Part shown: positions 17,197 through 25,561 of the stretch, in pieces | Layout of the letters: each line of letters begins with the position of its first letter | Position numbering within the stretch: position 1 is the stretch's first letter | Assembly: GCA_019424245.1 (NCBI GenBank) | Contig: JAHYZV010000003.1 | Location: forward strand, 62,001 to 126,000 | Origin: Clostridiales bacterium | GTDB taxonomy: Bacteria; Bacillota; Clostridia; Lachnospirales; Lachnospiraceae | DNA length: 64,000 bases | Direction: 5' to 3' | Notes under the pieces: generated by a model | Databases searched by the model: none | Told to the model about the DNA's origin: nothing | What the model saw: only the letters and a program-made list of their open reading frames with translations | Translations under genes and position numbers: made by a program

Positions 17197-17220
17197 TTCG
17201 GATAATAAGTGGGAATACAG

Positions 17221-18438
17221 ATGCAGTTAGGATATGTAGGAATTAATTACAAGAATTCAGACCTTTCAGTAAGGGATAAAATTACATTTACAGACAGCGG
17301 CATAGCAGACTTTATGCAACAGGCAGAGGAAGCTGGCGTGAACCAGTGCATGTGCCTTTCAACATGTAACAGATGCGAAGTGTTTTATCTGTATGAGGAT
17401 GAAACATTTGTACAAGTGATGTCCGATTTATTCAATGATTATTTTGGACTTACTGATACTAAATTAGCCGGTGTCAAATGTGGTGAAGAAGCACTGGTAT
17501 ATCTGTTTTGTATAGCCGCCGGACTTGAAAGCATGGTGCTTGGAGAGGATCAGATACTAGGTCAGTTAAAGGATGCGGCAGACCTTTCAAGAACGCTTGG
17601 ACATAGCAGGAAAGAGCTTAATTATATAGTAAGAGAAGCGGTAAGCTGTGCAAAGCAGATTAAGACAGAGTACAAGGTAAGTGAAAAACCGGTATCTGTA
17701 TGCTATGTCGGGATTCAGGAGTTAGACAGAGTATGCGGCATATCAGGAAAGCATGCGCTTGTTATAGGAAGCGGCAAAACAGCAACACTTGCCATAAGGT
17801 ATCTGGCAGAATATGGCGCAGAGGTTACTGTATGTTCGAGAACTTACCAGCATGCGAAGGAGTTGCTTAAGGAGTTTCCGCAGATTGAGGTTGTGACATA
17901 TGATAAGAAAACAGAAGTACTTAAAGAAAGTAATATAGTTGTCTCAGCGACTTCATCACCTCATCTGGTGATTAAAGCTTCTGAATTATCAGGCTGTAAA
18001 AGGATGACACTTCTTGACCTTGCTGCTCCAAGAGATATAGAAAAATCAGCAGGGGACATTTGTGGAGTTACTCTTATTGATCTTGACAGAATAGGCGGGA
18101 TTGTAAAGTCTAATCAGAATGAGAGGGCACATTTGCTTAAGGAAAGCTGGTGCGTGATTGATGAGTATATAGCGGAAACCAGGAAATGGCTCACATCAAG
18201 CAGAATGGATACAACTATCCAGTCGCTTGGCAAAAAATGTGATGAGATAGTACAGGACAGCTATGATTATCTTAACCGCAAGATTGACCTTTCTGACCAT
18301 GACAGGGTAATCTTAAAGAAGATTCTTAAGTCGTCACTACACAGATTGTTAAAAGAACCGATTGAAGAATTGAAAAATGTGGAAGAAAATGAACAGCAGC
18401 AGTATAAGGATATGGTTGAGAGACTGTTTGGCTTGTAG
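17221..18438 (+). CDS. hemA: Glutamyl-tRNA reductase
   Basis: A 405-aa NADPH-dependent reductase acting on glutamyl-tRNA(Glu), the first committed step of the C5 tetrapyrrole pathway. The catalytic Cys is in STCNRCEVF; GLESMVLGEDQILGQ is the other hallmark. The NADPH domain (HALVIGSGKTATLAIRYL) and the C-terminal dimerisation helices follow. The ATG at 17221 is preferred because GTGGGA lies six bases upstream and the resulting N-terminus (MQLGYVGINYKNSDLSVR) aligns with the family; a GTG at 17209 would add four residues. The two residues after the catalytic Cys are conserved, but CNRC replaces the usual CNRT. Confidence 0.95.
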   Translation: MQLGYVGINYKNSDLSVRDKITFTDSGIADFMQQAEEAGVNQCMCLSTCNRCEVFYLYEDETFVQVMSDLFNDYFGLTDTKLAGVKCGEEALVYLFCIAAGLESMVLGEDQILGQLKDAADLSRTLGHSRKELNYIVREAVSCAKQIKTEYKVSEKPVSVCYVGIQELDRVCGISGKHALVIGSGKTATLAIRYLAEYGAEVTVCSRTYQHAKELLKEFPQIEVVTYDKKTEVLKESNIVVSATSSPHLVIKASELSGCKRMTLLDLAAPRDIEKSAGDICGVTLIDLDRIGGIVKSNQNERAHLLKESWCVIDEYIAETRKWLTSSRMDTTIQSLGKKCDEIVQDSYDYLNRKIDLSDHDRVILKKILKSSLHRLLKEPIEELKNVEENEQQQYKDMVERLFGL

Positions 18439-18446
18439 GGAGGATT

Positions 18447-19334
18447 ATGCATTACAGAATAGGTACGAGAGGTTCAAAGCTGGCACTTGTCCAGTCAGAA
18501 TATGTTAAGAGAAGAATGGAAGAGGCGTATCCTGAGGATACATTTGAACTTGTTATAATTAAAACAACAGGCGACAAGGTTACGGATAAGCCGCTTGCTG
18601 CGATTGGAACTAAGGGGCTTTTTGTCAGAGAGATTGAGGAAGAGCTTCTTTCAGGCAGCATTGATATGGCGGTTCACAGCATGAAGGATATGCCGGCTGA
18701 ATGTGCGACTGGACTTACATTTGCAAAGGCGTGGAAACGAGAGGATTGCAGAGATGTACTTATATTAAAGACTGCAGGAAGTTTTTCAGAACTTCCTTCC
18801 GGTGCGGTTATAGGTACTGGAAGCCTCAGGCGTGCATGCCAGCTTGCAATGCTGCGTCCTGATATCCGGTTTACTGCTATCAGGGGAAATGTTGATACAA
18901 GAATTAACAAACTTAGGGACGATTCATACGGACTTGACGGAATTGTGCTTGCGGCAGCAGGGCTTAACAGACTTGGCAGGTCACCTGAGATAACAGAGTA
19001 CCTTGACCCGGAGGTTGTTATTCCCGCACCGGCACAGGGAGTTCTTGCGATTGAGGCTGCAGAGGTGAATACAGAACTTCTTGATAAGATAAATGCTTTG
19101 TCAGATGATAATTCTGATAGAGAAGCTGTGGCTGAAAGAACATTTTTAAGATTAACAGGTGGCGGTTGTCATGCCCCGGTTGGCGCACATTGTGTAACCA
19201 AGGAAAATGGTGACCTTCGAATGGTTGTGTTATTTGGCAATGATGATTGCAGTAGGATTCTTAGAATTGAAGTTACAGGAACTGACAGTGAGGCGGTTGG
19301 TCACGAAGCAGCCCGTATGCTAGGATTGGAGTAG
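18447..19334 (+). CDS. hemC: Hydroxymethylbilane synthase (porphobilinogen deaminase)
   Basis: A 295-aa enzyme that polymerises four porphobilinogens into hydroxymethylbilane. The N-terminus RIGTRGSKLALVQS, the VHSMKDMPAE stretch with the catalytic Asp region, and the dipyrromethane cofactor Cys in LTGGGCHAPVGAH are all present. It starts 9 bases after the hemA stop with GGGAGG in between, and is followed 4 bases later by hemD, so hemA-hemC-hemD appear tightly coupled. Confidence 0.97.
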   Translation: MHYRIGTRGSKLALVQSEYVKRRMEEAYPEDTFELVIIKTTGDKVTDKPLAAIGTKGLFVREIEEELLSGSIDMAVHSMKDMPAECATGLTFAKAWKREDCRDVLILKTAGSFSELPSGAVIGTGSLRRACQLAMLRPDIRFTAIRGNVDTRINKLRDDSYGLDGIVLAAAGLNRLGRSPEITEYLDPEVVIPAPAQGVLAIEAAEVNTELLDKINALSDDNSDREAVAERTFLRLTGGGCHAPVGAHCVTKENGDLRMVVLFGNDDCSRILRIEVTGTDSEAVGHEAARMLGLE

Positions 19335-19337
19335 ATT

Positions 19338-20396
19338 GTGGGTAAATACATATATACATATATTGAAAATGAACAGATGTACGAAGAAAGCCCTTCCCTT
19401 GCAGAATTACTTGCAAGGGAGGGGTTTTTCTGCAAAAAAATAGTAACTGGCAGGATTGAATACATAAAGGTTAAAGATTTTGAGACACAGATAAAAGATG
19501 CACAGTGGCTTGTGTTTACAAGTAAAAATGCTGTGGCTGGGTTTGCTTATAATGCAGGAAACGTGGTACCTGCAGGAGTTAAGGTTGCTGTTGTTGGGAA
19601 GAATACGCAGAATGCTTTAAGGACAGCATGTGGGATTGAGGCAGATTATGTTTCGTCAAAAGCTACAGGATTAGCGCTGGGAGAAGAACTGATGAATGCT
19701 GTGTCAGGCAGAGTTGTGTATCTGTGTGCTGAAGTCACAAGCGGTTCACTTGAGGAAGCTATGAAGGAGTATGAAAACTTAATTAAGATTCAAGTATATA
19801 GGAATGAACCTGTGGATTATGATGGTATGGAATATGACAGCATGGATTGCGGAGATATTGATGGGATAATTGTTACAAGTGGCAGCAGCGGGGAGCGTAT
19901 AAAATGGCTGATTGACAGACTTGATGATGTTTTGGTGTACAGCATTGGCCCGGCTTGCAGTAAGAAGCTTATGGAAGCTGGAATTGTGAAAAAACGTATA
20001 GTTGAGGCAGAAAAGCACACATATGACGGACTGGTGGAAGCTGTCAGATGCAGAGCCGACGAAAAACCAGTGAATGATGAATCAGTACGCCTTGATATTA
20101 ATGAGTATTTGGAGAGACCAAAGGAGGTGCTCAGTATGTTTTCTGAGGCGTTGAGGATATTAGACAGGAATACAGCAGAGCTGATGGTTGACAGGATGAA
20201 GGATGAGATGGATGAGCTGAAGGTACAGAAAGGTAAGCTTGAAGCGCAGAATGGAGAACTTGAAGCACGGAAAGGAGAACTTGAAGCACAGAATGAGGCT
20301 CTTAAAGCATCCTTTAAGGAAAAAGATGCTGCAATTGAAGCAAAAGATGCTGAGATAGAAAGATTAAAGAAGTTGCTAGAAGAACAGAATAAGTAA
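19338..20396 (+). CDS. hemD: Uroporphyrinogen-III synthase with a C-terminal coiled-coil extension
   Basis: A 352-aa protein. Residues ~1-235 form a HemD domain that cyclises hydroxymethylbilane to uroporphyrinogen III: LVFTSKNAVAGFA, VAVVGKNTQNAL, GIIVTSGSSGERI and YSIGPACSKKL are recognisable. HemD proteins usually end near residue 250. Here about 110 more residues follow: a segment with YLERPKEVLSMFSEALRIL, then a heptad-like, Glu/Lys-rich tail with near repeats KGKLEAQNGELEARKGELEAQNEAL. That tail resembles C-terminal tails of Rpn/PD-(D/E)XK transposase-like proteins of this bacterial group, so it may be a captured fragment (inference). The GTG start has TTGGAG upstream. A strong terminator-like hairpin lies inside the first 30 codons. 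Confidence 0.88.
   Translation: MGKYIYTYIENEQMYEESPSLAELLAREGFFCKKIVTGRIEYIKVKDFETQIKDAQWLVFTSKNAVAGFAYNAGNVVPAGVKVAVVGKNTQNALRTACGIEADYVSSKATGLALGEELMNAVSGRVVYLCAEVTSGSLEEAMKEYENLIKIQVYRNEPVDYDGMEYDSMDCGDIDGIIVTSGSSGERIKWLIDRLDDVLVYSIGPACSKKLMEAGIVKKRIVEAEKHTYDGLVEAVRCRADEKPVNDESVRLDINEYLERPKEVLSMFSEALRILDRNTAELMVDRMKDEMDELKVQKGKLEAQNGELEARKGELEAQNEALKASFKEKDAAIEAKDAEIERLKKLLEEQNK
19391..19429 (+). terminator. Terminator-like hairpin inside the 5' part of hemD
   Basis: A 13-bp stem (19391-19403 with 19412-19424, one G-U pair) with an 8-base loop is followed directly by TTTTT. It lies 53 bases after the hemD start and is translated in frame. It would end or reduce transcription after hemC unless ribosomes translating hemD disrupt it. 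Confidence 0.55.
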
Positions 20397-20405
20397 TTAT
20401 TACAG

Positions 20406-20442
20406 ATGCAGTTATCATTATGGAGTGGTAGCTGCGTTTTTT
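20406..20442 (+). terminator. Intrinsic terminator after hemD
   Basis: A 10-bp stem (20408-20417 with 20426-20435, two G-U pairs) followed by TTTTTT, ten bases after the hemD stop. Confidence 0.8.
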
Positions 20443-20467
20443 AATATTAGATGTTACAGAATGAATG

Positions 20468-20515
20468 AACAGTATATAACAGTTGACAACACAAGGATAA
20501 CTGTTATATACTGTT
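20468..20515 (+). promoter_or_regulatory. Promoter embedded in a perfect 17-bp inverted repeat (GntR operator)
   Basis: The 17-base arms 20468-20484 and 20499-20515 are exact reverse complements with a 14-bp spacer. TTGACA (20483-20488) overlaps the left arm. A -10 candidate in the right arm is TATATA (20505-20510, 16-bp spacer) or TATACT (20507-20512, 18-bp spacer). Binding would block both promoter boxes. It lies directly upstream of the YtrA-type GntR gene, so autoregulation is the natural reading. Confidence 0.8.
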
Positions 20516-20537
20516 TATTGTAAAGGAGACAAATGAT

Positions 20538-20912
20538 ATGCGTATTATTTTGAATCATTCTTCAATGGTTCCGATTTATGAACAGCTCATGGAGCAGATT
20601 AAGTCAGAAATATTTGAAAATAAGTTAAAGGAAAATGAAGCACTTCCTTCTGTAAGGACGCTTGCAGGGGAACTTCGCATAAGCGCGCTTACAGTAAAAA
20701 AGGCGTATGATGCACTTGAAGATGCCGGATTTGTAACAACGGTTCATGGCAAAGGAACATATGTAACAGCTACAGATAAACAGCTGGCACTCGAAGCAAG
20801 AAGAAAGGCAGTGGAGGACGATTTTATGAAAGTGATTGACAGGGCAAGGTCTATGGGACTTGACAATCAGGAAATAATTGGAATTGTTAATCTGCTGATA
20901 GGTGATGATTAA
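20538..20912 (+). CDS. GntR-family (YtrA subfamily) transcriptional regulator
   Basis: A 124-aa protein with an N-terminal winged helix (VPIYEQLMEQIKSEIFENKLKENEALPSVRTLA, then VKKAYDALEDAGFVTTVHGKGTYV) and only a short helical C-terminus, the layout of YtrA-type GntR regulators that control ABC transporter operons. It is the first gene of a three-gene unit; the ATPase gene begins immediately after its stop codon. The perfect inverted repeat over its promoter is its likely operator. The inducer is not known; YtrA relatives often answer to cell-wall-active compounds. Confidence 0.92.
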   Translation: MRIILNHSSMVPIYEQLMEQIKSEIFENKLKENEALPSVRTLAGELRISALTVKKAYDALEDAGFVTTVHGKGTYVTATDKQLALEARRKAVEDDFMKVIDRARSMGLDNQEIIGIVNLLIGDD

Positions 20913-21764
20913 ATGATAACATTTGAAAATGTTAAAAAGAGATATGGGGATTATATATTTGATATACAATCAATGAATATACAGCAAGGAATGATAACCG
21001 GTCTGATAGGAAAGAATGGTGCTGGGAAGAGTACTGCTATCAGCCTTATATTAGGGCTTGTCAACCCTGATAGTGGATGTGTTAAAACATTCGGAGTTGA
21101 AGCAGGAAAACTTTCTGCCGAAGATAAGAAAAGAATAGGGGTATTGTTGGATGATTCAGGATTTTGTTCACAACTTAGTGTGAATGATATAGAACATATT
21201 CTTGCTAAAATGTATCCAAGGTTTAACAAAGATTTTTTTGAGAGGAAATGTCTAGAATACAGATTTCCGATGAATAAGAAGATTGCAGAATTTTCATCTG
21301 GAATGAAAGTGAGATTAAAGATACTTATTTCGATAACACATAATGCAGAACTGTTAATTTTAGATGAACCCACGGCAGGACTTGATGTCCAGGCACGCAA
21401 TGATGTGCTTGACATACTTCGTGAGTATATGGCGGAAGATGAAAACAGGTCAATAATAATTACTTCACACATTTCCTCAGATATTGAGAATCTGTGTGAT
21501 GATGTTTATCTGATTAATGATGGAAGAATAATATTACATGAGGATACTGATATAATAGTGGAACAGTATGGAATAGTTAAGGTTAAAGAAGAACAATATG
21601 AAAAGCTTGATAAGAATTATATATTAAAGACTAAGAAGGAATGTTACGGTTATGCATGTTTTGTCAGCAGCAAAGCATTTTATAAGGAAAATTATCCTGA
21701 TATAACTGTTGAGAACGGTGGCATAGATGAACTTATTCTTATGATGGCAGGAGGGGATAGATAA
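20913..21764 (+). CDS. ABC transporter ATP-binding protein (YtrB-like)
   Basis: A 283-aa ATPase with Walker A (GLIGKNGAGKST), a short signature region EFSSGMKVRLKI in place of the usual LSGGQ, Walker B (ELLILDEPTAGLD) and a switch His (IIITSHISSD). The C-terminal ~70 residues are an accessory domain. It partners with the membrane protein encoded one base downstream. The GntR-ATPase-permease order is typical of YtrA-regulated transporters, which mostly act in export or self-protection. Confidence 0.92.
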   Translation: MITFENVKKRYGDYIFDIQSMNIQQGMITGLIGKNGAGKSTAISLILGLVNPDSGCVKTFGVEAGKLSAEDKKRIGVLLDDSGFCSQLSVNDIEHILAKMYPRFNKDFFERKCLEYRFPMNKKIAEFSSGMKVRLKILISITHNAELLILDEPTAGLDVQARNDVLDILREYMAEDENRSIIITSHISSDIENLCDDVYLINDGRIILHEDTDIIVEQYGIVKVKEEQYEKLDKNYILKTKKECYGYACFVSSKAFYKENYPDITVENGGIDELILMMAGGDR

Positions 21765-22414
21765 TGTCGGGATTATTTGAGAAAGATTTAAGAATCATTA
21801 TGCAGAGAAAAAAGGTATTCATTATTTTCGTTCTTCTGGCAGTTTTTATTGGGTATAGTCAAGTTAGTCCTGAATTTGTTCTTGGGTATATTCCAATGCT
21901 TACAATAATAGTTATTGTCGGAACAATATCATATGATGAATATGATAATGGATACAGGTTTTTAATGACGCTTCCTATTGATGCTAAAATGTATGTGCTT
22001 GAAAAATACATATTTTTTATCGCAGGAACAATAATATCATGGGTTGAGGCATTTATAATATATTTTGGGATTATGATTGTAAAGAATCAGACTATAAGTA
22101 TTTCGGGGGAAGGAGAAGTAATGTTTGTTTCCCTTATTGTGGTGCTGCTTTTTGTTGCCTGTATAATTCCGGTTCATATAAAATATGGCGTGGAAAAGAG
22201 CAAGATAGCTCTGATTATATTTATTGGAACAGTGGCTGTTGTGTTTTATTGTATAAGAAAAATAATTGGAATGGATAGACTTATTAAAATCTCTGCATTT
22301 CTGGATAATGTAAATATAGCTATGCTTATACTGGTGGGAATAATATTTACGGTTATCTTATTATTCATATCATACATAATCAGCTATAGTGTGATGAGAA
22401 AAAAGGAGTTTTAA
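21764..22414 (+). CDS. ABC-2 type transporter permease
   Basis: A 216-aa protein with six predicted membrane helices (VFIIFVLLAVFIGYSQV and ILVGIIFTVILLFISYIISY at the ends) and the short cytoplasmic motif YDEYDNGYRFLMTLPI, common to ABC-2 permeases of the YhfU/YtrC-like kind. Its ATG overlaps the ATPase stop by one base. The stop codon sits in the loop of the terminator hairpin. It presumably forms the export channel with the preceding ATPase. Confidence 0.87.
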   Translation: MSGLFEKDLRIIMQRKKVFIIFVLLAVFIGYSQVSPEFVLGYIPMLTIIVIVGTISYDEYDNGYRFLMTLPIDAKMYVLEKYIFFIAGTIISWVEAFIIYFGIMIVKNQTISISGEGEVMFVSLIVVLLFVACIIPVHIKYGVEKSKIALIIFIGTVAVVFYCIRKIIGMDRLIKISAFLDNVNIAMLILVGIIFTVILLFISYIISYSVMRKKEF

Positions 22415-22426
22415 GACTCCTTTTTT
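22399..22426 (+). terminator. Intrinsic terminator overlapping the permease stop codon
   Basis: A10-11-bp stem AAAAAAGGAGT (22399-22409) with ACTCCTTTTTT (22416-22426); the stop codon TAA is in the 6-base loop. Confidence 0.85.
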
Positions 22427-22489
22427 GAAGAAAAATAAAAAAGTACTGTACAAATCAAAATCCTTGTTTTATAATAACATATAAACATA

Positions 22490-22516
22490 GTATGTTTGTG
22501 TATTGCATAAACATAC
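22490..22516. promoter_or_regulatory. Dyad upstream of cysK
   Basis: GTATGTTTGTG (22490-22500) and CATAAACATAC (22506-22516) form an 11-bp dyad with one G-T mismatch, about 100 bp upstream of cysK. It could be an operator for a cysteine-responsive regulator; no known consensus is matched. The rest of the gap is AT-rich with no further clear signal. Confidence 0.4.
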
Positions 22517-22616
22517 AGTTTGATTTATGAATGATATTCAATAATAACATTTATTGATTGGATTCATGAATTGATATTAGAAAATGTGGAATAATACCAC
22601 AAGAAAAGAGGATTAT

Positions 22617-23549
22617 ATGGGAAAAATATATAAATCAGCAGCAGACTTAATAGGTAACACACCACTTGTAGAAGTTGGACATATTGAAGAGAAGTTCGGA
22701 CTTAAGGCAAGAGTTCTTGTTAAACTTGAGTATTTCAATGCAACAGGAAGCGTTAAGGACAGAGTTGCAAAGGCAATGATTGAAGATGCAGAGAAGAAAG
22801 GAATTCTTAAGCCGGGTGCAACAATTATTGAGCCTACATCAGGCAATACAGGAATCGGACTTGCTGCCATTGCAACAGCAAAGGGCTATAGAACAATAAT
22901 AGTTCTTCCAGAGACTATGAGTGTCGAAAGAAGGAATATTATCAAGGCATATGGTGCAGAGATTGTACTTACTCCGGGTTATAAGGGAATGACTGGTGCA
23001 ATTGCCAAGGCAGAGGAATTAAAAAATGAGATTAAAGGCAGCATGATAGCAGGACAGTTTGTTAATCCAGCGAATCCGGAAGCACACAGAAGAACAACCG
23101 GACCAGAGATATGGAATGATACAGATGGAGATGTAGACGCATTTGTTGCCGGAGTCGGAACTGGTGGAACAATCACAGGAGTTGGCGAGTATCTTAAGTC
23201 TAAGAATGACAAGATTGAGATAATTGCAGTTGAGCCTGCAACTTCACCGGTACTTTCACAGGGCAAGCCGGGACCACATAAGATTCAGGGAATTGGAGCA
23301 GGCTTCGTTCCAGAAATTCTTAACACTAAGATATATGACAGTGTAGTTCCAGTTGATAACGATGATGCATTTGAATATGCCAAGTTAATCTCTCACACAG
23401 AGGGAATTCAGGTTGGAATATCAGCGGGCGCAGCACTTTACGCAGCAATTGAGTGGGCTAAGAAGCCAGAGAACGAAGGTAAGACAATCGTTGCATTGCT
23501 TCCGGACAGTGGTGACAGATATTACTCAACATCACTTTTTGAGAACTAA
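22617..23549 (+). CDS. cysK: Cysteine synthase (O-acetylserine sulfhydrylase)
   Basis: A 310-aa PLP enzyme making L-cysteine from O-acetylserine and sulfide. The PLP lysine is in NATGSVKDRVA, the substrate loop is TSGNTGIGLA, and the phosphate-binding loop is GVGTGGTITG; the C-terminus ends LLPDSGDRYYSTSLF as usual. The start at 22617 is chosen because AGAGGA precedes it and MGKIYKSAADLIGNTPLVEV fits the family; an upstream in-frame ATG at 22584 adds 11 unrelated residues. It is monocistronic, with a terminator just after it. Confidence 0.96.
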   Translation: MGKIYKSAADLIGNTPLVEVGHIEEKFGLKARVLVKLEYFNATGSVKDRVAKAMIEDAEKKGILKPGATIIEPTSGNTGIGLAAIATAKGYRTIIVLPETMSVERRNIIKAYGAEIVLTPGYKGMTGAIAKAEELKNEIKGSMIAGQFVNPANPEAHRRTTGPEIWNDTDGDVDAFVAGVGTGGTITGVGEYLKSKNDKIEIIAVEPATSPVLSQGKPGPHKIQGIGAGFVPEILNTKIYDSVVPVDNDDAFEYAKLISHTEGIQVGISAGAALYAAIEWAKKPENEGKTIVALLPDSGDRYYSTSLFEN

Positions 23550-23584
23550 TAACAGAATAAATGTGTCAAATATGGATATTCTAT

Positions 23585-23612
23585 AAGGGCAGGGCGTAAG
23601 TCCTGCCCTTTT
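23585..23612 (+). terminator. Intrinsic terminator after cysK
   Basis: AAGGGCAGG (23585-23593) pairs with CCTGCCCTT (23602-23610), followed by TT. Confidence 0.88.
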
Positions 23613-23698
23613 CGTGCTTTGACAGGGTTAGTGAAATTGAGAGCTGCTTTTGGCTGATTCAGAGTGCGGGTGAAAATGTGCCAGTGAAAGGAGTAAGC

Positions 23699-25114
23699 AT
23701 GACTGATTTTACAACTAACATAGACATGAATGTCCGCATGATGAACGAGAAGTTAAGAGTGGACAGAAATTTTGATATTCTGCAAAGAGATGTATTAATT
23801 GGAGGGAAGAGAACACATTTCTACTTTATAGATGGATTCGTACAGGAGGAAACAATTGAAAAACTTGTGCAGTTCTTTTATTCATTGAAAGAATCGGACA
23901 TAAAGGATATAGATACATTCTTAGAGGTCGGAATGCCGTATACAGAGATTGAAAAAAACGGACATTATGACGAGGTGGAGAAGGCATTTCTTTCAGGGCA
24001 GACCGTCATGATAATAGATGGCTTTGACGAATGTATACTGATTGACTGTCGTACTTATCCGATGCGGTCTGTTACAGAGCCTTACAAAGACAAGGTTCTG
24101 CGTGGCTCAAGAGATGGATTTGTTGAGACACTTGTGTGCAATGCGGCACTTTTAAGAAGAAGAATAAGGGATAACCGTTTTTCAATGGAAATGTATACTG
24201 TAGGGGAGCGCTCACGGACGGATGTTGCCGTGTGCTATATTGATGATAAGGTTGATAAGAAGCTGCTTCAAAGAATTGAGAATCTGATAAGCAGCATTGA
24301 GGTTGAGGCGCTCACTATGAATATAGAGAGCCTTGCGGAATGTATGTTTAAGGGAAAATGGATTAATCCGTTTCCTAAGTATAAATATTCAGAAAGACCA
24401 GATACCGCTGCAGCAGCACTTTTTGATGGAAATATAGTTATTATGGTAGATACATCACCTGCAGTGATGATTATTCCAACAAATGTATTTGATATAATAG
24501 AAGAAGCAGATGATTTTAATTTTTCGCCAATGATAGGAACTTATATAAGACTTTCGAGATTTTTCTTTACACTGCTTACGGTTTTTCTTACACCTGTATG
24601 GCTTTTGCTTGAGAGCAATCCGCAGTGGGTGCCTGAATGGTTGAAATTCATAACGATAAGTGAGGATATAACGGTTCCGGTTATATTGCAGCTTTTTATT
24701 CTTGAACTTGCAGTTGACGGACTTAAGCTTGCGGCGGTCAATACACCCGGAATGCTGTCAACGCCATTAAGTATTCTTGCTGGTATTGTTGTGGGAGAAT
24801 ATGCTGTGGAGTCCGGGTGGTTTAATTCAGAATCACTTCTTTATATGGCAGTTGTAACGGTTGGAACTTACTCACAGGCAAGTTTTGAGATGGGATATGC
24901 ATTAAAATTCATAAGAATAGTCAATCTGATTCTGGTGCAGTTCTTTGGAAGAATTGGACTTCTGGCAGGAGTCATATTTGCAATAGTGCTTGTATGCTTT
25001 AACAGGACAATATCAGGAAAAAGCTACATTTATCCGGTGATACCTTTTAACAGCCAGATGTTTAAAAGAAAAATTCTTCGGGTACGACTGCCGCACAAAA
25101 TAAAAAATAACTAG
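23699..25114 (+). CDS. GerA-family spore germination protein (orphan, SpoVAF-like)
   Basis: A 471-aa GerA-type germinant-receptor subunit homologue. It has a soluble N-terminal half (VLRGSRDGFVETLVCNAALLRRRIRD is a GerA hallmark) and a C-terminal half with about five membrane helices (TVFLTPVWLLLE, NTPGMLSTPLSILAGIVVGEYA). The early segment FDILQRDVLIGGKRTHFYFIDGF resembles SpoVAF proteins of spoVA operons. No GerB or GerC partner and no spoVA gene is adjacent, so it stands alone. Start: ATG at 23699 with AAAGGAG five bases before; an upstream GTG at 23678 lacks a site. The stop codon lies inside a long hairpin. Confidence 0.88.
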   Translation: MTDFTTNIDMNVRMMNEKLRVDRNFDILQRDVLIGGKRTHFYFIDGFVQEETIEKLVQFFYSLKESDIKDIDTFLEVGMPYTEIEKNGHYDEVEKAFLSGQTVMIIDGFDECILIDCRTYPMRSVTEPYKDKVLRGSRDGFVETLVCNAALLRRRIRDNRFSMEMYTVGERSRTDVAVCYIDDKVDKKLLQRIENLISSIEVEALTMNIESLAECMFKGKWINPFPKYKYSERPDTAAAALFDGNIVIMVDTSPAVMIIPTNVFDIIEEADDFNFSPMIGTYIRLSRFFFTLLTVFLTPVWLLLESNPQWVPEWLKFITISEDITVPVILQLFILELAVDGLKLAAVNTPGMLSTPLSILAGIVVGEYAVESGWFNSESLLYMAVVTVGTYSQASFEMGYALKFIRIVNLILVQFFGRIGLLAGVIFAIVLVCFNRTISGKSYIYPVIPFNSQMFKRKILRVRLPHKIKNN

Positions 25115-25168
25115 CAATATATGGCGTATTAAGCATTAAAATATAGCTTAACACGCCATATATTGCTA
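25112..25168. repeat. Long 23-bp inverted repeat after the gerA-type gene
   Basis: The arms 25112-25134 and 25146-25168 pair along 23 bp with one mismatch and an 11-base loop. There is no T run, so it is not a textbook terminator, though it probably ends the gerA transcript. The right arm contributes the -35 of the hipBA promoter. Confidence 0.7.
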
Positions 25169-25191
25169 ATTAATTGCAAATGTGATACAAT
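25163..25191 (+). promoter_or_regulatory. Putative hipBA promoter
   Basis: TTGCTA (25163-25168) and TACAAT (25186-25191) with a 17-bp spacer, about 55 bp before the antitoxin start. The -35 lies within the right arm of the 23-bp inverted repeat. Confidence 0.5.
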
Positions 25192-25246
25192 ACAAAAAAC
25201 ATTTGAATATGATATATAAGATTTATGGATTTGGAGATGTTTAATT

Positions 25247-25561
25247 ATGATTAGTGATTATGAGGAAGTTGTTATCAGGTTTAAGGCATATAGGATAAGT
25301 TATCCATTAACACAGAAAGAACTTTCGGATAAATCAGGCGTTTCATTAAGAAGTATTACTCGGTTTGAAAGTGGAGAAGATATAAGTCTTGTTAATTTTA
25401 TGAAATTAATGAATGCGATGGAGCTTATGAATAATTTCGTGAATGTGATACCAGATATGAACAACCGGCCATCATCTTATTTGAAAAATGTTAAAACAAG
25501 GCAGAGAGCATGTGCAAAAAGAAAAGCAGATACTGGATTTAAATGGGGGGAAGATGAATGA
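25247..25561 (+). CDS. hipB: HipB-like antitoxin, XRE-type helix-turn-helix
   Basis: A 104-aa DNA-binding protein with a helix-turn-helix at residues ~20-50 (TQKELSDKSGVSLRSITRFESGEDIS). The C-terminus is basic (RQRACAKRKADTGFKWGEDE), suitable for contacting the toxin. It overlaps hipA by four bases (ATGA), the usual coupling of type II toxin-antitoxin pairs. By family precedent it represses its own promoter together with HipA. Confidence 0.83.
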   Translation: MISDYEEVVIRFKAYRISYPLTQKELSDKSGVSLRSITRFESGEDISLVNFMKLMNAMELMNNFVNVIPDMNNRPSSYLKNVKTRQRACAKRKADTGFKWGEDE

